The notes under the pieces were generated by a model. That model saw only the letters and a list, made by a program, of their open reading frames with translations. It made no database searches and had not been told where the DNA came from. Made by a program: the position numbers and the translations under genes. From the NCBI RefSeq assembly GCF_016906535.1, contig NC_057373.1:2108001-2172000 (forward strand): 64,000 nt of DNA, written 5' to 3'. The DNA comes from Rhizoctonia solani (lineage: Eukaryota > Basidiomycota > Agaricomycetes > Cantharellales > Ceratobasidiaceae). Of the stretch, positions 1 through 15,411 are shown one piece after another; within the stretch, counting starts at the first letter, position 1, and the number at the start of each line of letters is the position of its first letter.

Positions 1-604
1 TTAGATGTTACTATGCTTGCCTCCCATGGTTGTAGGTCTCCTTTCTTATCTACTATGCCATATCTTCAACGCATAGAGCTCGATCCTGCACTCCAATCCC
101 GAGAGACATGCTGGGACCTATAACAGTGGAACGATCTATTCCACCTTTGGCTCCTGTGCTCGAATCCGAATCCACGCCTGCAGAACGGAGAAAGTATTTT
201 ACTGATGAATCCCACCGCAAAGAAGTCATTTTACTCCACGGGTACGCACTTGATATTCAAAAAACGCCCCGCATCCTTAATCTGATATATCGTCTAAGGA
301 CTTGATCCAAGCCGATTTCGTACACGGCTATCTCCAATTCCCGTCACTTACGATGGCGCTCCCCGGGGGATTGCAGTTCGACCTAATGTATTATTATGAT
401 GAGCGGCCCGTAAGTAGACAGATTGAACATGCGGAACAAGTTCGCTGATGACTAATATTCACCAAGGTTCATTTTATCTGCAAGGAGCGAGGCACCGAAA
501 AAACCTTGTTTGTTGTATCATTTGTGGTGATCAAGGATACTGGTGTACCAGACCAAGGGAACGACAATGATGCCACGCCCGTGGATTCTTCAGACATTGA
601 CTAG
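1..604 (+). CDS. DUF1769 family protein, 3' part
   Basis: The 5' end lies outside the window. The readable part contains an RRKYF-x-DE-x-HRKE segment (about 183-235), then after an intron an LPGG-x-QFDLMYYYDERP segment (about 355-408), a second intron, and VHFICKERG followed by a hydrophobic FVVSFVVI strand, ending in an acidic tail at TAG 602-604. This order (RRK-F, then LPGG, then a ...FVC..R strand) is the C-terminal half of the fungal DUF1769 family, whose function is unknown. The introns near 242-295 and 409-468 have plausible borders, but the reading frames on the two sides of the first do not join cleanly, so either the splice site differs or a base is missing. It converges on SEC23, whose stop is 111 bp away. 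Confidence 0.55.
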
Positions 605-685
605 TTGGTCGAGGCATTACACCTGAGTACATGCACACCCAACTAACACTGAAACCTAGATTGTATACATTTTTGAGAACTTTTA

Positions 686-3562
<2,877 letters not shown>

Positions 3563-3811
3563 CGCGGGATTTGTGTAGCTGTCAAGGTGAGATGGCCAAG
3601 GCTTGAGACAAATGCGACGTGGAGGCTCTGGTGGCTGTACCCTAGACTGTGCTTAGATAACCCTCGACGCATTTGTACTGAAATAGAACTTAATTCCGTA
3701 ATAAAGTGCACTCCCCAGGCCAGTATACAGCAAATTTAAACCTCAAACGTCCCAAAACAAAAAAGAAGGAAACGGATGTACACAAAGTACAGAATGGAAA
3801 GTGATGTCTGG

Positions 3812-5214
3812 TTAGAAACCGAGAAGAATACCAAGTGTAACGCCAAAGAACAACCAAAAGGAAACGGTAGCAACAGGAACTCGCGTTGCTGCGTTAGTCG
3901 CAATAGCTTGCGCATAGTCCGCCCCGCATGAGTTGGCAGCCAGCTTCTGGGCCGGAGAATAGACCTTGGACAGTGGAAGCGATTTGTCCGTAGCGTATTG
4001 CGCGTAAAGGGACATCAGGGACTTGGTACATGGGCTGCATGACGGGGTAGACTTTTGGGGTACCGGTGTACCTATCGGCAATGCATAGAAGTAGGTATCA
4101 ACAGGTCTAGACAAGAATTAGTCATGATCGCGAAAGTGCACTAGAATTTGAACTCACGAGCTGGAAGCGACCGACTCGACAAAGCCTAGACCCACTGTTA
4201 GCCCTCTGCTCTTTGTCGTCTAATTGGGATTATTACTCACAATATGCGTTGCTCCTTTGGTTAACCAAGCAACCTATTCAACCCTTGTTCATCAATACGT
4301 GCCAAACATAGAGCTGAATCCTCCTACCTGCTTGTCGCATGAGGTCATAAGTCTTGAACCCTAGATAGGACAAATCAGCAAACTAGTGACGAGATCAACA
4401 ATCAAAACACACCATTCAATGCTTCGAGTGCGTTCCCATTCTGATTTGCGATATCGGTCCCACAAACCTCCGGCTTTACGATCTCGCTAGCAAGCCAGTT
4501 CATGGTAGTACGACACTCTCCGATGGATCTTGTAGTGTCACAAGTACCACCCATGACGGCCGTTAGCTCCGTAAGGTTAGATTGGATATTAAAAAAGGAA
4601 TTTGAGGTGCCCAGCAGGAGCGAAAAGGGGCGGCACGCTCTGAATGTCATGTTCGTTGTAAAAGAGGAAAAGAAGCTACTGCACGCCGGGGTCGAGAAGT
4701 TAAAAGAGAGACTCGAATCAAATGGTTGGGGGAATGGTGTTGGAACAGGCCAGGCCGGGTCGGGGATGGCAGGGGCAACCGAAGAGATGCCTGCTCCAAG
4801 TTGCTGAGGAGCTGTGGTATCTAGAGCAGATGTGGTAGCTGTTGGTGTTGGTATTGGTGTCCGGCGGAGTTCGTCTGCAGGGTCAAGAGATACCAATTGC
4901 CTGGGAATGTGGTGCTTCAGACTGGCTACTCGGTTTGCCCAGTGAGAGGCTACGTAAGGAGCTGGAGCCTCTATATCGATATCTATCGGTCCGGTGACTG
5001 CATGTCTCGAGGTGAGAGTAATTATAACTAGAACTACCACGGGTACGACAAGGCCAAGGAACCGCTGGTGAGCAGATAATCGACCATGCTTCGGTTTGGG
5101 AGCCAATGGAGCTGAACCGGCCGTAGCAAGGGGATCATTCGGTGTTGGGAGAGGACTGGGGGGCGGAGTAAACATGAATGAAGGCGAGTGTGCAAAGGAA
5201 TGTGAGCCTCGCAA
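3812..5214 (-). CDS. DUF7729-type membrane-anchored secretory protein
   Basis: The long first exon (5214 to about 4402) encodes a Ser/Pro-rich cytosolic tail, a transmembrane helix (FLGLVVPVVVLVIITLTS, about residues 51-68) and a linker. The extracellular domain then starts with ACSSFFSSF and SLLLGTSNSFFN and carries regularly spaced cysteines (TCDTT, GECRTTM, EVCGTD). Three further small exons lead to the last exon (4114-3812) with VDTYFYALPIG, SCSPCTKSL and NSCGADYAQA, and finish in a hydrophobic C-terminus (WLFFGVTLGILLGF). This cysteine pattern and layout match the basidiomycete DUF7729 family. No function is known. The C-terminal hydrophobic tail could be a second membrane helix or a GPI signal. 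The start is the first ATG of the long exon. Confidence 0.7.
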
Positions 5215-5634
5215 GGCAGAAAGTGTCGGAAACCCGTCGTGGTCCAGAACAAGAACAATCCTCGTTCAGGGTCTTTCATGCTTTCTCGGTGCGGGAATAC
5301 CCATCATCCTGGAGATCCTCGTGCCTTGGAATTGCCAATCCTCACCTTCTCGTTGTGTGCCTATTTTGGTCCACTGTGTGGCCAAACACCAACTTAATCC
5401 CTACCGCGAAGTTCATCGGCGGATTCACCAGAAGCATCAGTGGTGTAGAACCTCCATGTTGCTTAGCTTCCCCACGTGAGTAACACACAACATCCATATC
5501 GCACTGATTAATTATATCTTCGTTAGCCTGCTGGGATGCGATGCCCGCTCCTAGCTTTATATCTTGGCCCTTGGCTCAGTGTCACTTATTCCAAGACTCT
5601 CCCCCTCCCCTCCCACAATCAATCAAACTTATAC
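5215..5634. other. Divergent intergenic region
   Basis: Lies between the DUF7729 gene (-) and the C2H2 gene (+), so it should hold both promoters. A C/T-rich stretch (ccccctcccctccc, about 5601-5614) sits just upstream of the chosen zinc-finger start. I see no gene here; the open frames are short and lack splice structure. Confidence 0.4.
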
Positions 5635-8325
5635 ATGCCTGCATCTGATCCACCTTTTATTCCACCGTCTGACCCATTCATAATCGAATCTTCTTCTCAG
5701 CTCATTTGTCCTCGCTTGCCTGACTCTGTCATTCATTATCCCCCCGAAGACGAGGATGATATCCTCAAGCCATATATTGGCGTATTCCGCCTCGATCCAT
5801 TTACGACTCACGATGGTGTCCGTGGGCGTCCGGTTCCTGCGCCACTACGCGCCGCCCACACCCTCAGGACACTCGGCCAGTGATTCTCGAGTTTCAGCTC
5901 GACCTTGGGAACCCTCCGTGTCCCTTATCCGAATCTGAATCCAGTCCCGATGGTGGCTCCGCCTCGGAGCTGTCGCCTCCAGCTCTTGATATCTCCGAGG
6001 GGCCAGTTACGGTACCTGGACGGCGACACGGCTCAGTCACCGACGCTTTCAGAACATCCGCGCGGTCAGCCCGAGGCTACGAATCCATCACCTGCGACCT
6101 TGTATCATCCCCGGCCCCATTCTCATTCATTCTCTCATTTTGATAGTACGCATCACTCGTACCCGATGCATCACGACCATTCCAAATTCGACCCTCACGA
6201 TCACCCCTTTACACGAATGAACCGCACTCCTGATCCCCAGCCAACCGTACTCCAGCCGTCAACGACATCGGCCTACCCTCCTTCGCTTGCCTATTGGGCA
6301 GATCGTACCGCATCTAGGTCCGAGTCCATGTATGCGCCCGATCCCACTTTGGAAGCAAGCCAAGACTCGTCCAATGGATATCAGTATGCGTATAGTGTCT
6401 TAAATGCTTCAGGAAGCGATGGCTATCAAACAACCCAAGCCCCCTCCTATTCCTATTCCCATTCCCAGGGTCACTCATATAGCGACTGTGCCCCCTACTC
6501 ACGAGAGGCAACCACATTGCCATTTCCGAGGAGCGATGTATCAACACGACATCAGCATACCCTCTTTTCAACCCCAGCGCAAATGTCGATCGCTTCCCGC
6601 CAAGATGGGGTTAACCGTCTAGCCAACTGTGATCCAAGCCCAGGTCCTTTGCCATGCTCAGATGGAAATATCGGCCCGGCCGATGAACACTCACTTGGGT
6701 ACAGTGGCCTAGGATATATCCAGCACCACTTGCCGATAGGCAGTTGTGTGGTTGATGGAACTCAGGTTCACGACGGTGATTGCCGTGGCTTCCTTCCCAC
6801 TCAGAATGATGCCCGACATAGGGATATCAAACTCCAACCGTCTTCTCCTCATCAGGCACAGCTCGATTTGGTGTGTCGACCTCCGCTTCCCGCCCCATAC
6901 GGTTCGTATTCGCGCGAAGCACAATTTCAGCCAACCCCGCGAGACGACGATCAAGCCATTTCTCGGGAATATGAACAATACGGCCGTGGGTACGATCCAT
7001 CCGAAGGACACATCTATCATCAGCAAACCCCTGGGACATACACTCGTGATTCGCCACATAGTTATGGCTCTGATTCCAACGCCTTTGATAGGCGCACATC
7101 CATATCCTTCGACCGCCCGATCTCACGTACTGGCGTCTTGGACCACTCGGCTCCTGGGACATACAGCTACCCTGAGGCGGGCACTTTGAACTTGACAGAT
7201 TCGGCTCGGTTCCATCGCCCTATCTCCCGCTCTTTCAGTCATTCTAATTTATCGCCTGTGTCCAGTCCGCTCGCCAGGCGGACTTCTCTTGATGTTATTG
7301 ACGCTCCTGGCACGGTCACCCCTATGCGTATTTTTGATTCTCCTGTTGCGGTCAGGTCTTTGACCCTCTCCCCTACTCCTTCAACCACTTCGAGCTTGGT
7401 AGATCGGCGCGATAATACTCGACCCTCTCGTCGATTCGCGCCGTTTATGCCTGGCGAGATGAGTCAAGTTGGAGGAGGTAGCAAGGAGCACCGGTGTGAT
7501 GTACGTCCTTACAACTTTTGATCGTCCGACAATAACTGATATATGCGCGAGTAGGTATGCAATAGGCGGTTCAATCGTCCTTCGACACTCGTCACACACA
7601 TGAATACACACACGGGCGAGAAACGTACGTTTGTACATCCCTCAAATTAAAGTAAACTAATTCTTCCTTAGCGCACATATGCCCAATCCCGAATTGTGGT
7701 AGTCGATTTAGCGTGTCTTCCAATCTCAAGCGCCACGTAAAGAATCACAAATCTCCGGGATCACAACCTCGCGGACGCAAGAAACGTAACGTCGCTCGCA
7801 AAGAAGATGCTCCCAAGCCACAGTCTCGCGCGCTTCAAGACGCAAGAATGTACAACCCTGTGCCCCGAGAGTTTGCGCGGAATGCGCAACTTCAAGGTCT
7901 TGTCTTCACGTCCTCCCTACAAGATGCCCAAGGAAGTCGCCACGCTGTGCGCTCCTCTCCCCGGTAAGTCCGTTGATTAAGTTGCGCCTTTCATGATAAA
8001 TTCGTGATTTCTCTTTGTATCTAGCCGTTCGGCCTCATGGATGCCCAGGTGATGAGAATTATGAAGAACGCGATTCCTTCTTCTACGCTCAAGAAGCGGA
8101 TCAGCCGACTCCATATCACCCGCTCATGGTAGGTTCTTTAGTATAGCTTTACATGGTGTAGATCGCGGAGCCTTAACTGTCTCATCGGTAAAGTGGAGGC
8201 TACGCCCGACTCTTCCAGGGCCACTTCCCAGCCAGGCGGAACTAGCTAGGGCACGCGGCGCGTACGGATTTGGTGGCGACCTGTCCAGATCGAGAGGATG
8301 GGAGAATGATCATCACCGAGCTTGA
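5635..8325 (+). CDS. C2H2 zinc-finger transcription regulator
   Basis: Likely sequence-specific DNA-binding protein. A long Ser/Pro/His/Tyr-rich disordered N-terminal part (to about 7500) precedes two tandem C2H2 fingers: HRCDVCNRRF...THMNTH (split by an intron at 7501-7555) and HICPIPNCGSRF...KRHVKNH, joined by a TGEKPH linker that spans an intron at about 7624-7671. A basic stretch (RGRKKR) follows. Downstream, SLRGMRNFKVLS, LPAVRPHGCPGDENYEERDSF and LARARGAYGFGGD resemble the C-terminal tail seen in related fungal finger proteins and end at TGA 8323-8325. Two parts are unresolved: the frame changes between the exon starting 5635 and the 5905 frame, and again around 7800-7860, where the basic region and the NF-x-L tail are in different frames. 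Missing introns or single-base errors could explain both. The ATG at 5635 is the first with a good coding run. Confidence 0.75.
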
Positions 8326-8802
8326 TGGATGTCTCGTGTTATGGCATCCAGATGAAGGCGGTTCTTGCTCAGGGGATATGCGCTTCCGTATTTTTGGGAC
8401 TTGGTTAACATTTGTATTTTCTTCACTGTCTATTGTCTATGCTTTCCTCTTTGATCCCGTGGCAGGGCCGAAGACTTGTCTAGGCTCGTCCAGACTTTGT
8501 CAGTCGACCCGGTCAGGGGATCGCACCATACCCTTTTGACATACTTCGTATTGTGATTATCTGACCCAGAATGACAACCATAGTTGATTCTAATTTTGGA
8601 AGGACCCTTCTGGCTAGATAATGACGTCAGAGAGTGCTTGTGTTCAGACCGAGGTCAACGTCCACAGCGCAGTCCGAAGAGCTTTCAATAGAGTGTTTAG
8701 CAGCGCCTATTACGTGATTACGCGTGGATCCAACATGGCGAACACTACGCCTCGCCCCACTCACATAACACTTCCCGAAACTCATGTGAGTTTTGGAAAT
8801 TG
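8326..8802. other. Intergenic region
   Basis: Follows the stop of the C2H2 gene and precedes the transporter start on the same strand. It contains no supported gene. It should hold the finger gene's 3' end and the MFS promoter. A CGTCA/TGACG-type element (tgacgtca) sits at about 8622-8629, which is the core of a CRE/ATF-like bZIP site; whether it is used is unknown. Confidence 0.35.
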
Positions 8803-11800
8803 ATGTACCCACAAGCAATGATGAGCACTGACACTGAGCTCGCACCAGTCGGCGAGTCCGCACTCGAATCGAGTTCGGCTGAGCCCACGCCTGCGGATTC
8901 GGCCTCTTCTCTCCCGCATCATCGTGTGGCAGCACTCCAAGTCGACCAGCCCAAGCACCCCGAGTTTCGTTTAGTCGCCCACCTGCGAATGAACATCCAA
9001 GTGCACGTAGACCTTCTCGAGGGGGCAACTCAATTTTCGGACGGAGTTCATCGCGGAGACAGGATGACGATGCAGCAGGATTGCTTCTCCCCAACACTTG
9101 GGGTCCAGATGGTCATGACGGTGATAAGCCGCCACCTATCCCGAGCGCACTTAATCCTTCGTCGGATGCCACTCCGTTGCCAGTATTATCTGTGATCGTA
9201 CTATCCATAGCACTGTTGGGAGAATTCTTAAGTGCGGTGAGTATATTTGTGATTTGGTTGAGGATATGTATATTGATCGAAATTTAGAATGTGTCCACTC
9301 CGTATGTCAACGCCATCACCAAAATTCAAGTTTCTCATGTATACACAGGTTCATTATCAATATGGTCAAGGCGTTCTTCGAGGACAACAAGGACAAATCC
9401 GAGAACTCCCAAGAACTAGACGCCGAAGCAGGATATTGGGCCGGCATTCTCGTCTCAGTATTCTTCATTACTCAATTTCTTACCTCTCTCCCATGGGCTA
9501 CTGTCGCGGATAAGCACGGTCGGCGTGCCGTACTTTTCATTTCGCTGCTCGGAAATGCATTGACATGTACCATGTTTGGATTGTCCACCAATCTGCCTCA
9601 GGCAATCGTCATTCGTCTGGCGCAGGGTGTATTTAACGGTGCAGTGGGGGTTGCCCGGGAACTGTTGCGGGAATCACGGATTCAAGTAATGAAGGTCGTG
9701 CATACTCCATCCTAGGGTTAGTCCGAGTATATCTCTTGCAAGCCAAAGTACCTGATATCTGTGCAGCTTCTCTTGGGGGTTGGGAGGTGTAGCTGGGGCC
9801 ATCATTGGAGGGTCTCTCGAGTCTCCCGCTATTAAATGGCCAACATTCTTTGCCGAGGGCCGCTTTCCCCTTCTTGTTTCTTATCCCTATCTTCTTCCAT
9901 GTTTCACAGCGAGCTGTATCACTGGATTGGGTGCATTCTTATGCCTCTTCCTTGGCTGGGACGGAGGTCCACGGACGGGACTTATTCGTCTTCCCGATGA
10001 TGGAGAAGACGACAAGCCCGCCGATGAAGAAGCGCATACACACTCTCACATTGAAGGGCTATCACCGGCGGGCCCGCTTCAGGGCGTCGCTCGTAAAGTC
10101 AGTCGACGGTTTTCGGGATATTTTGCGCGCCGTGTACGAGAGAACTCGCGCAACGGCTCGCCCGTTCCATTGGCTTCCCCAAGCAATGGCGATGGACGCT
10201 CCCCGTCCATAGGGGTTGGGACAGGCTCAGCATATGGTTACCGTAGCCGAATGAACAGCGTGGCGGCTAGTGTCAGGAGGCGGAGAGCGAGTATGGCAAG
10301 CACCGCTAGAGCTCGAGCCGGAGATGGGAACCAAGATGAAAATATTGGGCTTGCCCAACGGCTGCTCATGGGTATGTCTAATAGCCTATATCACAGGAAC
10401 GAATGACTAACGGGCTGCATAGCAAACGAACATAATGTAACAAACATGACCGACCTTTGGGTCGCCGCAGCCATTACTGCCGATAACGAACAAGTTTTTG
10501 AAGACTGGGATTCCGATGGCGCAGGCTCAGATGACGACGCCCGACCTCGGATCAGCGCTGATGCGTCCCCTTCACACCTTTCCCCTGGTGAACGTCAGCC
10601 TTCATCTTCACGCCGACCGTCTTCATCTCAGAGGAGCTATACTCGTTCTCCTTCCCGCCCTGGAACATTCGCATCTAGCCACATGGGTACGTCACTTGGG
10701 GCTCGAATGTCCTCGGTTCCTGCTAGACGGGCATCTTCTGTCTCGAGTCGCCCTGCGATCTTTGCCAATACTGGACTTGACGATCATGGATACGCGTATG
10801 CTACAAGTATTCCTATGGACCAAGCTTCTATTTCTGTCGCCACCGAAGCAGGGACGCTCGCCCCAATCATGGAGGGTCGAACTGCTTCATCTGCTAGCGA
10901 GCCTACTGAACAAGCCGATAGTACGATTACTCCCCTTGTGATAGTGGAGGAACGACCTTCCAGTGCAATTAGCCAACTTCCGCTTGTCATAATCTTTCAG
11001 TATGGCCTTTTGGCACTGCATGGTACCACGCACGATCAGATCTTCCTGAGCTATCTAGTCTCGTAAGTGGACGTTCATTTATTCTGGCAAAAATACTGAG
11101 ATACTTGCAGACCCTATAAAACTGGAGGACTGGGCCTCAACCCTGGTCACTTTGCGCAGCTTGGTGGGTGCCAACCAATCCAACTTGAGCAATGAACACT
11201 AACAAAGCAGAGCAGTGGCGTTAATGTGTCTTGCGCAGATTGTATTCCAATTTTATCTTTATCCGTAAGTCGAACCAGCTTGTTATTAGCATACTAATGT
11301 CATTGATGGATGAATAGGAATATTGGGTGAGTCTCAGATTAAGGCATCGATGCTATTGATTAACATGCCTTTGCCAGGCCCCCTCTTGGTCGCTTCTCGC
11401 ACTTGGCAATGTTCCGTATCGGCAACGCACTCTATATTCCTGCCTACCTAACTGTCGTTCTCTACCGTCATTTCGCAAGCCCCGTTAGTGGAGGGAGTTT
11501 ACCGATCATGATATTATTGTCGATCAGCACGTAAGTATTTTCCTCGCCAATTCTCTTGTTACCGAGAACCTACGGTTTTGGTGTATCGGGGAGTTGAGCA
11601 ATGGTTTGGGCCCCCTAGCCCGTCTGGTGGGGAGAGGGAGAGGGGTCTGGATCTGATGTCCTGGAACTGAATCGGCGCTGACATGCGTCCCTCAAGCGCG
11701 ATTCGATACTGCGGGAATACATTCGCGTACACCAGTGTGGCGGTTCTGCTCAACTATAGTACGTCCGACTGTTGCCTATCTTGAACTGGATCCTAACTTT

Positions 11801-12183
11801 AAGAACAGTGTCCCCGCCTCACGTTGTGAGCTTATCAAACGGGATGGCACAATCGGTCGTTTCGCTCGCTCGATTTATTGGTCCGGTAAGCCCAAAAACC
11901 TTCGACCTTGTGCGAAAATGGCCACTGATGTCCCAATGTGGTTGATTAGGTCCTTGGCGGATATGTAAGTCTTACGTTTAGTCGTATCCCTATTCCTTAC
12001 TAAAACATCGTGCTCGGTCTCGCCAATCATTTCCTTGCTTCTCGGCCTTTAATACCCAATCATCTCGAATCGTAGTTATGGTCTCTCAGCGTGCAAGATA
12101 ACCCCAACGAGTACGGATTTGGGTTCTACGTGTGCACCGCAGTTTGCACACTCTGCATCCTTCACAGCTTTACCATCCGGTAA
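8803..12183 (+). CDS. Major facilitator superfamily transporter with long Ser-rich central loop
   Basis: Predicted 12-helix secondary transporter of the fungal DHA/YCR023C-like type; substrate unknown. TM1 is VLSVIVLSIALLGEFLSA, followed after introns by NVSTPFIINMVKAFF, then the A-motif-like loop ATVADKHGRRAVL between TM2 and TM3, GVFNGAVGVAR, and SWGLGGVAGAIIGG. The loop between TM6 and TM7 is unusually long, roughly 250 residues of Ser/Arg/Asp-rich sequence (about 9990-10950). The second half contains LVIIFQYGLLALHGTTHDQIFLSY as TM7, PPLGRFSHLAMFRIGN, and FIGPVLGGY, ending with FTIR and TAA 12181-12183. About ten short GT-AG introns are visible. One base is missing in GGG 9657-9659: the next exon reads GTVAGITDSSNEGRAYSILG only after a +1 shift. 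A similar break occurs near 8925-8935. ATGs at 8803, 8818 and 8821 are all possible starts. Confidence 0.85.
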
Positions 12184-13005
12184 CAAACTCGATGGCCGCT
12201 AATCACCGGTGTGCACATCTCGTGTCGTGGCTCGCATTGCAAAGCTCGACCTCGTACTGTTCAACGAGTGTGATTAATAGAAGTGCTCAGCTTGGTAATG
12301 CCGAAACTAACTCGATATATCCTTTTCTGTATCTAACGCGTTGAATCTCAAATTGTCAATACATCTAGCCGCATTTAGAATTTGGAATGGGATTGAGAAG
12401 ATAAATGGTTCTTTGTGTGTAGAGACAAATTTATATAGACGCGGTGGTGGGAGGTTAAGGGGTTAGGGGAAGAAAAAAAGTACACAACCCATAGGATACG
12501 TGCGATCGCAAGCATAAGGTATTACAAGGGGCAAGATCAGAATGGAGGCAAACATTTGTGGGTGAAAAGGTAGGAAAGCAGGGCATAGAGCACACTCGTG
12601 ACAGTCAGTACGATCAAGAGGGAACTGCAAGATTGGACAGAAGAGGGCAGGGGCAGATGGTAGGCTCAGTAGCGGGCGAGGGGTGGCCAGGTTGTGAGGC
12701 GCGGGATGGGTCAGTGATTAGATGGTGGGGCACACACACGGTGGTATCCCACGCTCGGTCAGAAAAAGATAGGAAAAAAAGCCAGCAAAAAGCCTAAAGC
12801 CAATACGTCTACATTTCGCAATCGTACACGGGCGCCAGTGAGCAATATCCCACACCCAGCCCAGCCCCTTAACCGCAAAGAGTCTACCATGTCCACACCT
12901 CGCTTCTCAATCTGTGCCAAAGCTCCGATCCCCCGATCTACCCACACACGAGATGCCGCACCGCGCAAGACGCAAGTAGGTGCGGCCGCAAACCGTGCAG
13001 ACCAC
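12184..13005. other. Intergenic region between convergent genes
   Basis: Holds the 3' ends of the transporter (+) and PP1 (-). It has G-rich and A-rich patches (for example agaaaaagataggaaaaaaag near 12760-12781) but no supported gene. An open frame on the minus strand here is the false continuation of PP1 past its frame break. Confidence 0.4.
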
Positions 13006-14327
<1,322 letters not shown>

Positions 14328-15411
14328 GAGGGGTCGTGTGTTCGTGGGGGAGAGAGTCGGGATCGCTGTATCAAGTCTCGGAGGGGACCGGAGAGGGGAA
14401 TATACTCGGATTTCGATAGGGATTAAGTGTCCTGGAACGCAGCGGTGGTGGATCAGCAAGAGAACGGGCAAGGGGAGCGGGGCATGGTGGGCGTGTGTTG
14501 ATACTGGCTGTATCCGCACCCTCAGCGCACGGGCCACTGCTCAAGGCGCGAATAAGCACATAAACATCCTGCTGCAAGTAGCAACATGCGCAATTGCTCG
14601 CCATGCGACAAGGGGAAAAGCACGGCACAGCAGATACCGCAAAAAGAAAACAAATAAATACCAACGTTAATAAGCAGTGAGCTCACGCCTGATACAACCT
14701 GCTCCGGACTTGCAAATAATATCGTGCTCGGTGTCCGGCCAGTCGTGGGCAGAGGAGCTGTGGTCGTTGATCTGGTGAGAACAGCACAACCCTTCGGTGG
14801 CGCCTATAGCTACACCAAGCACCAGCAAACACACCCCCTCGTTCACAAGCTCAGAAAATTTGCCCGACCCACATTTGTCTCTATCTTGTCCATCACGTTT
14901 CCATTCGCATCTCCCAATGTATCTCACTGAAATCATATTTCTATTCCTTAGCTCTGTCGCGTATTTTTTAATAGGTCACGTGCGCGGTGCTAGGGCATAA
15001 ATGGGGTGGCTACACTGCCAGCAAACCCACACCACGTCAGCAGAAGCACTGCTGCTCAAGTGCGCTCAAAACGGGAGCCATGAGCTCATGGGCACGAGAT
15101 ACATCAATACCCATCTGCATCATGAAAATTTTCTGATGTACGGTATCACCCCGTAACGCGACCAAACAAGCGCACAGCGCTAGCTTCAAATAAAACCAGA
15201 TATAGTGATTAAGAAACCATATAGCTAATCAATAACTACGCTTATACTGATAAAAGAGTATCAAAGGAAGAGGCGGAGAGGATACAGAAATAGCCCGAAA
15301 CCGAAACCGAAACCAAGTAGGCTGCTACATGGTACCAACAGATAAGAATCATACAGGGCAGCCTTGTACATGTCTTTTGAGATACATATCATAAATTCGT
15401 ATTCGATCACA
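14328..15411. other. Intergenic region
   Basis: Contains the PP1 promoter at its left end and the 3' region of the PH-domain gene at its right end. An E-box/CACGTG core lies at about 14978-14983. Short direct repeats of cgaaac occur at about 15297-15314. I see no gene; the minus-strand frames overlapping 15261-15566 are shadows of the last PH exon. Confidence 0.35.

Noticed and set aside
15297..15314. cgaaac repeats as telomere-like sequence
   Set aside because: Only three units, not the TTAGGG type, and inside a normal gene neighbourhood.
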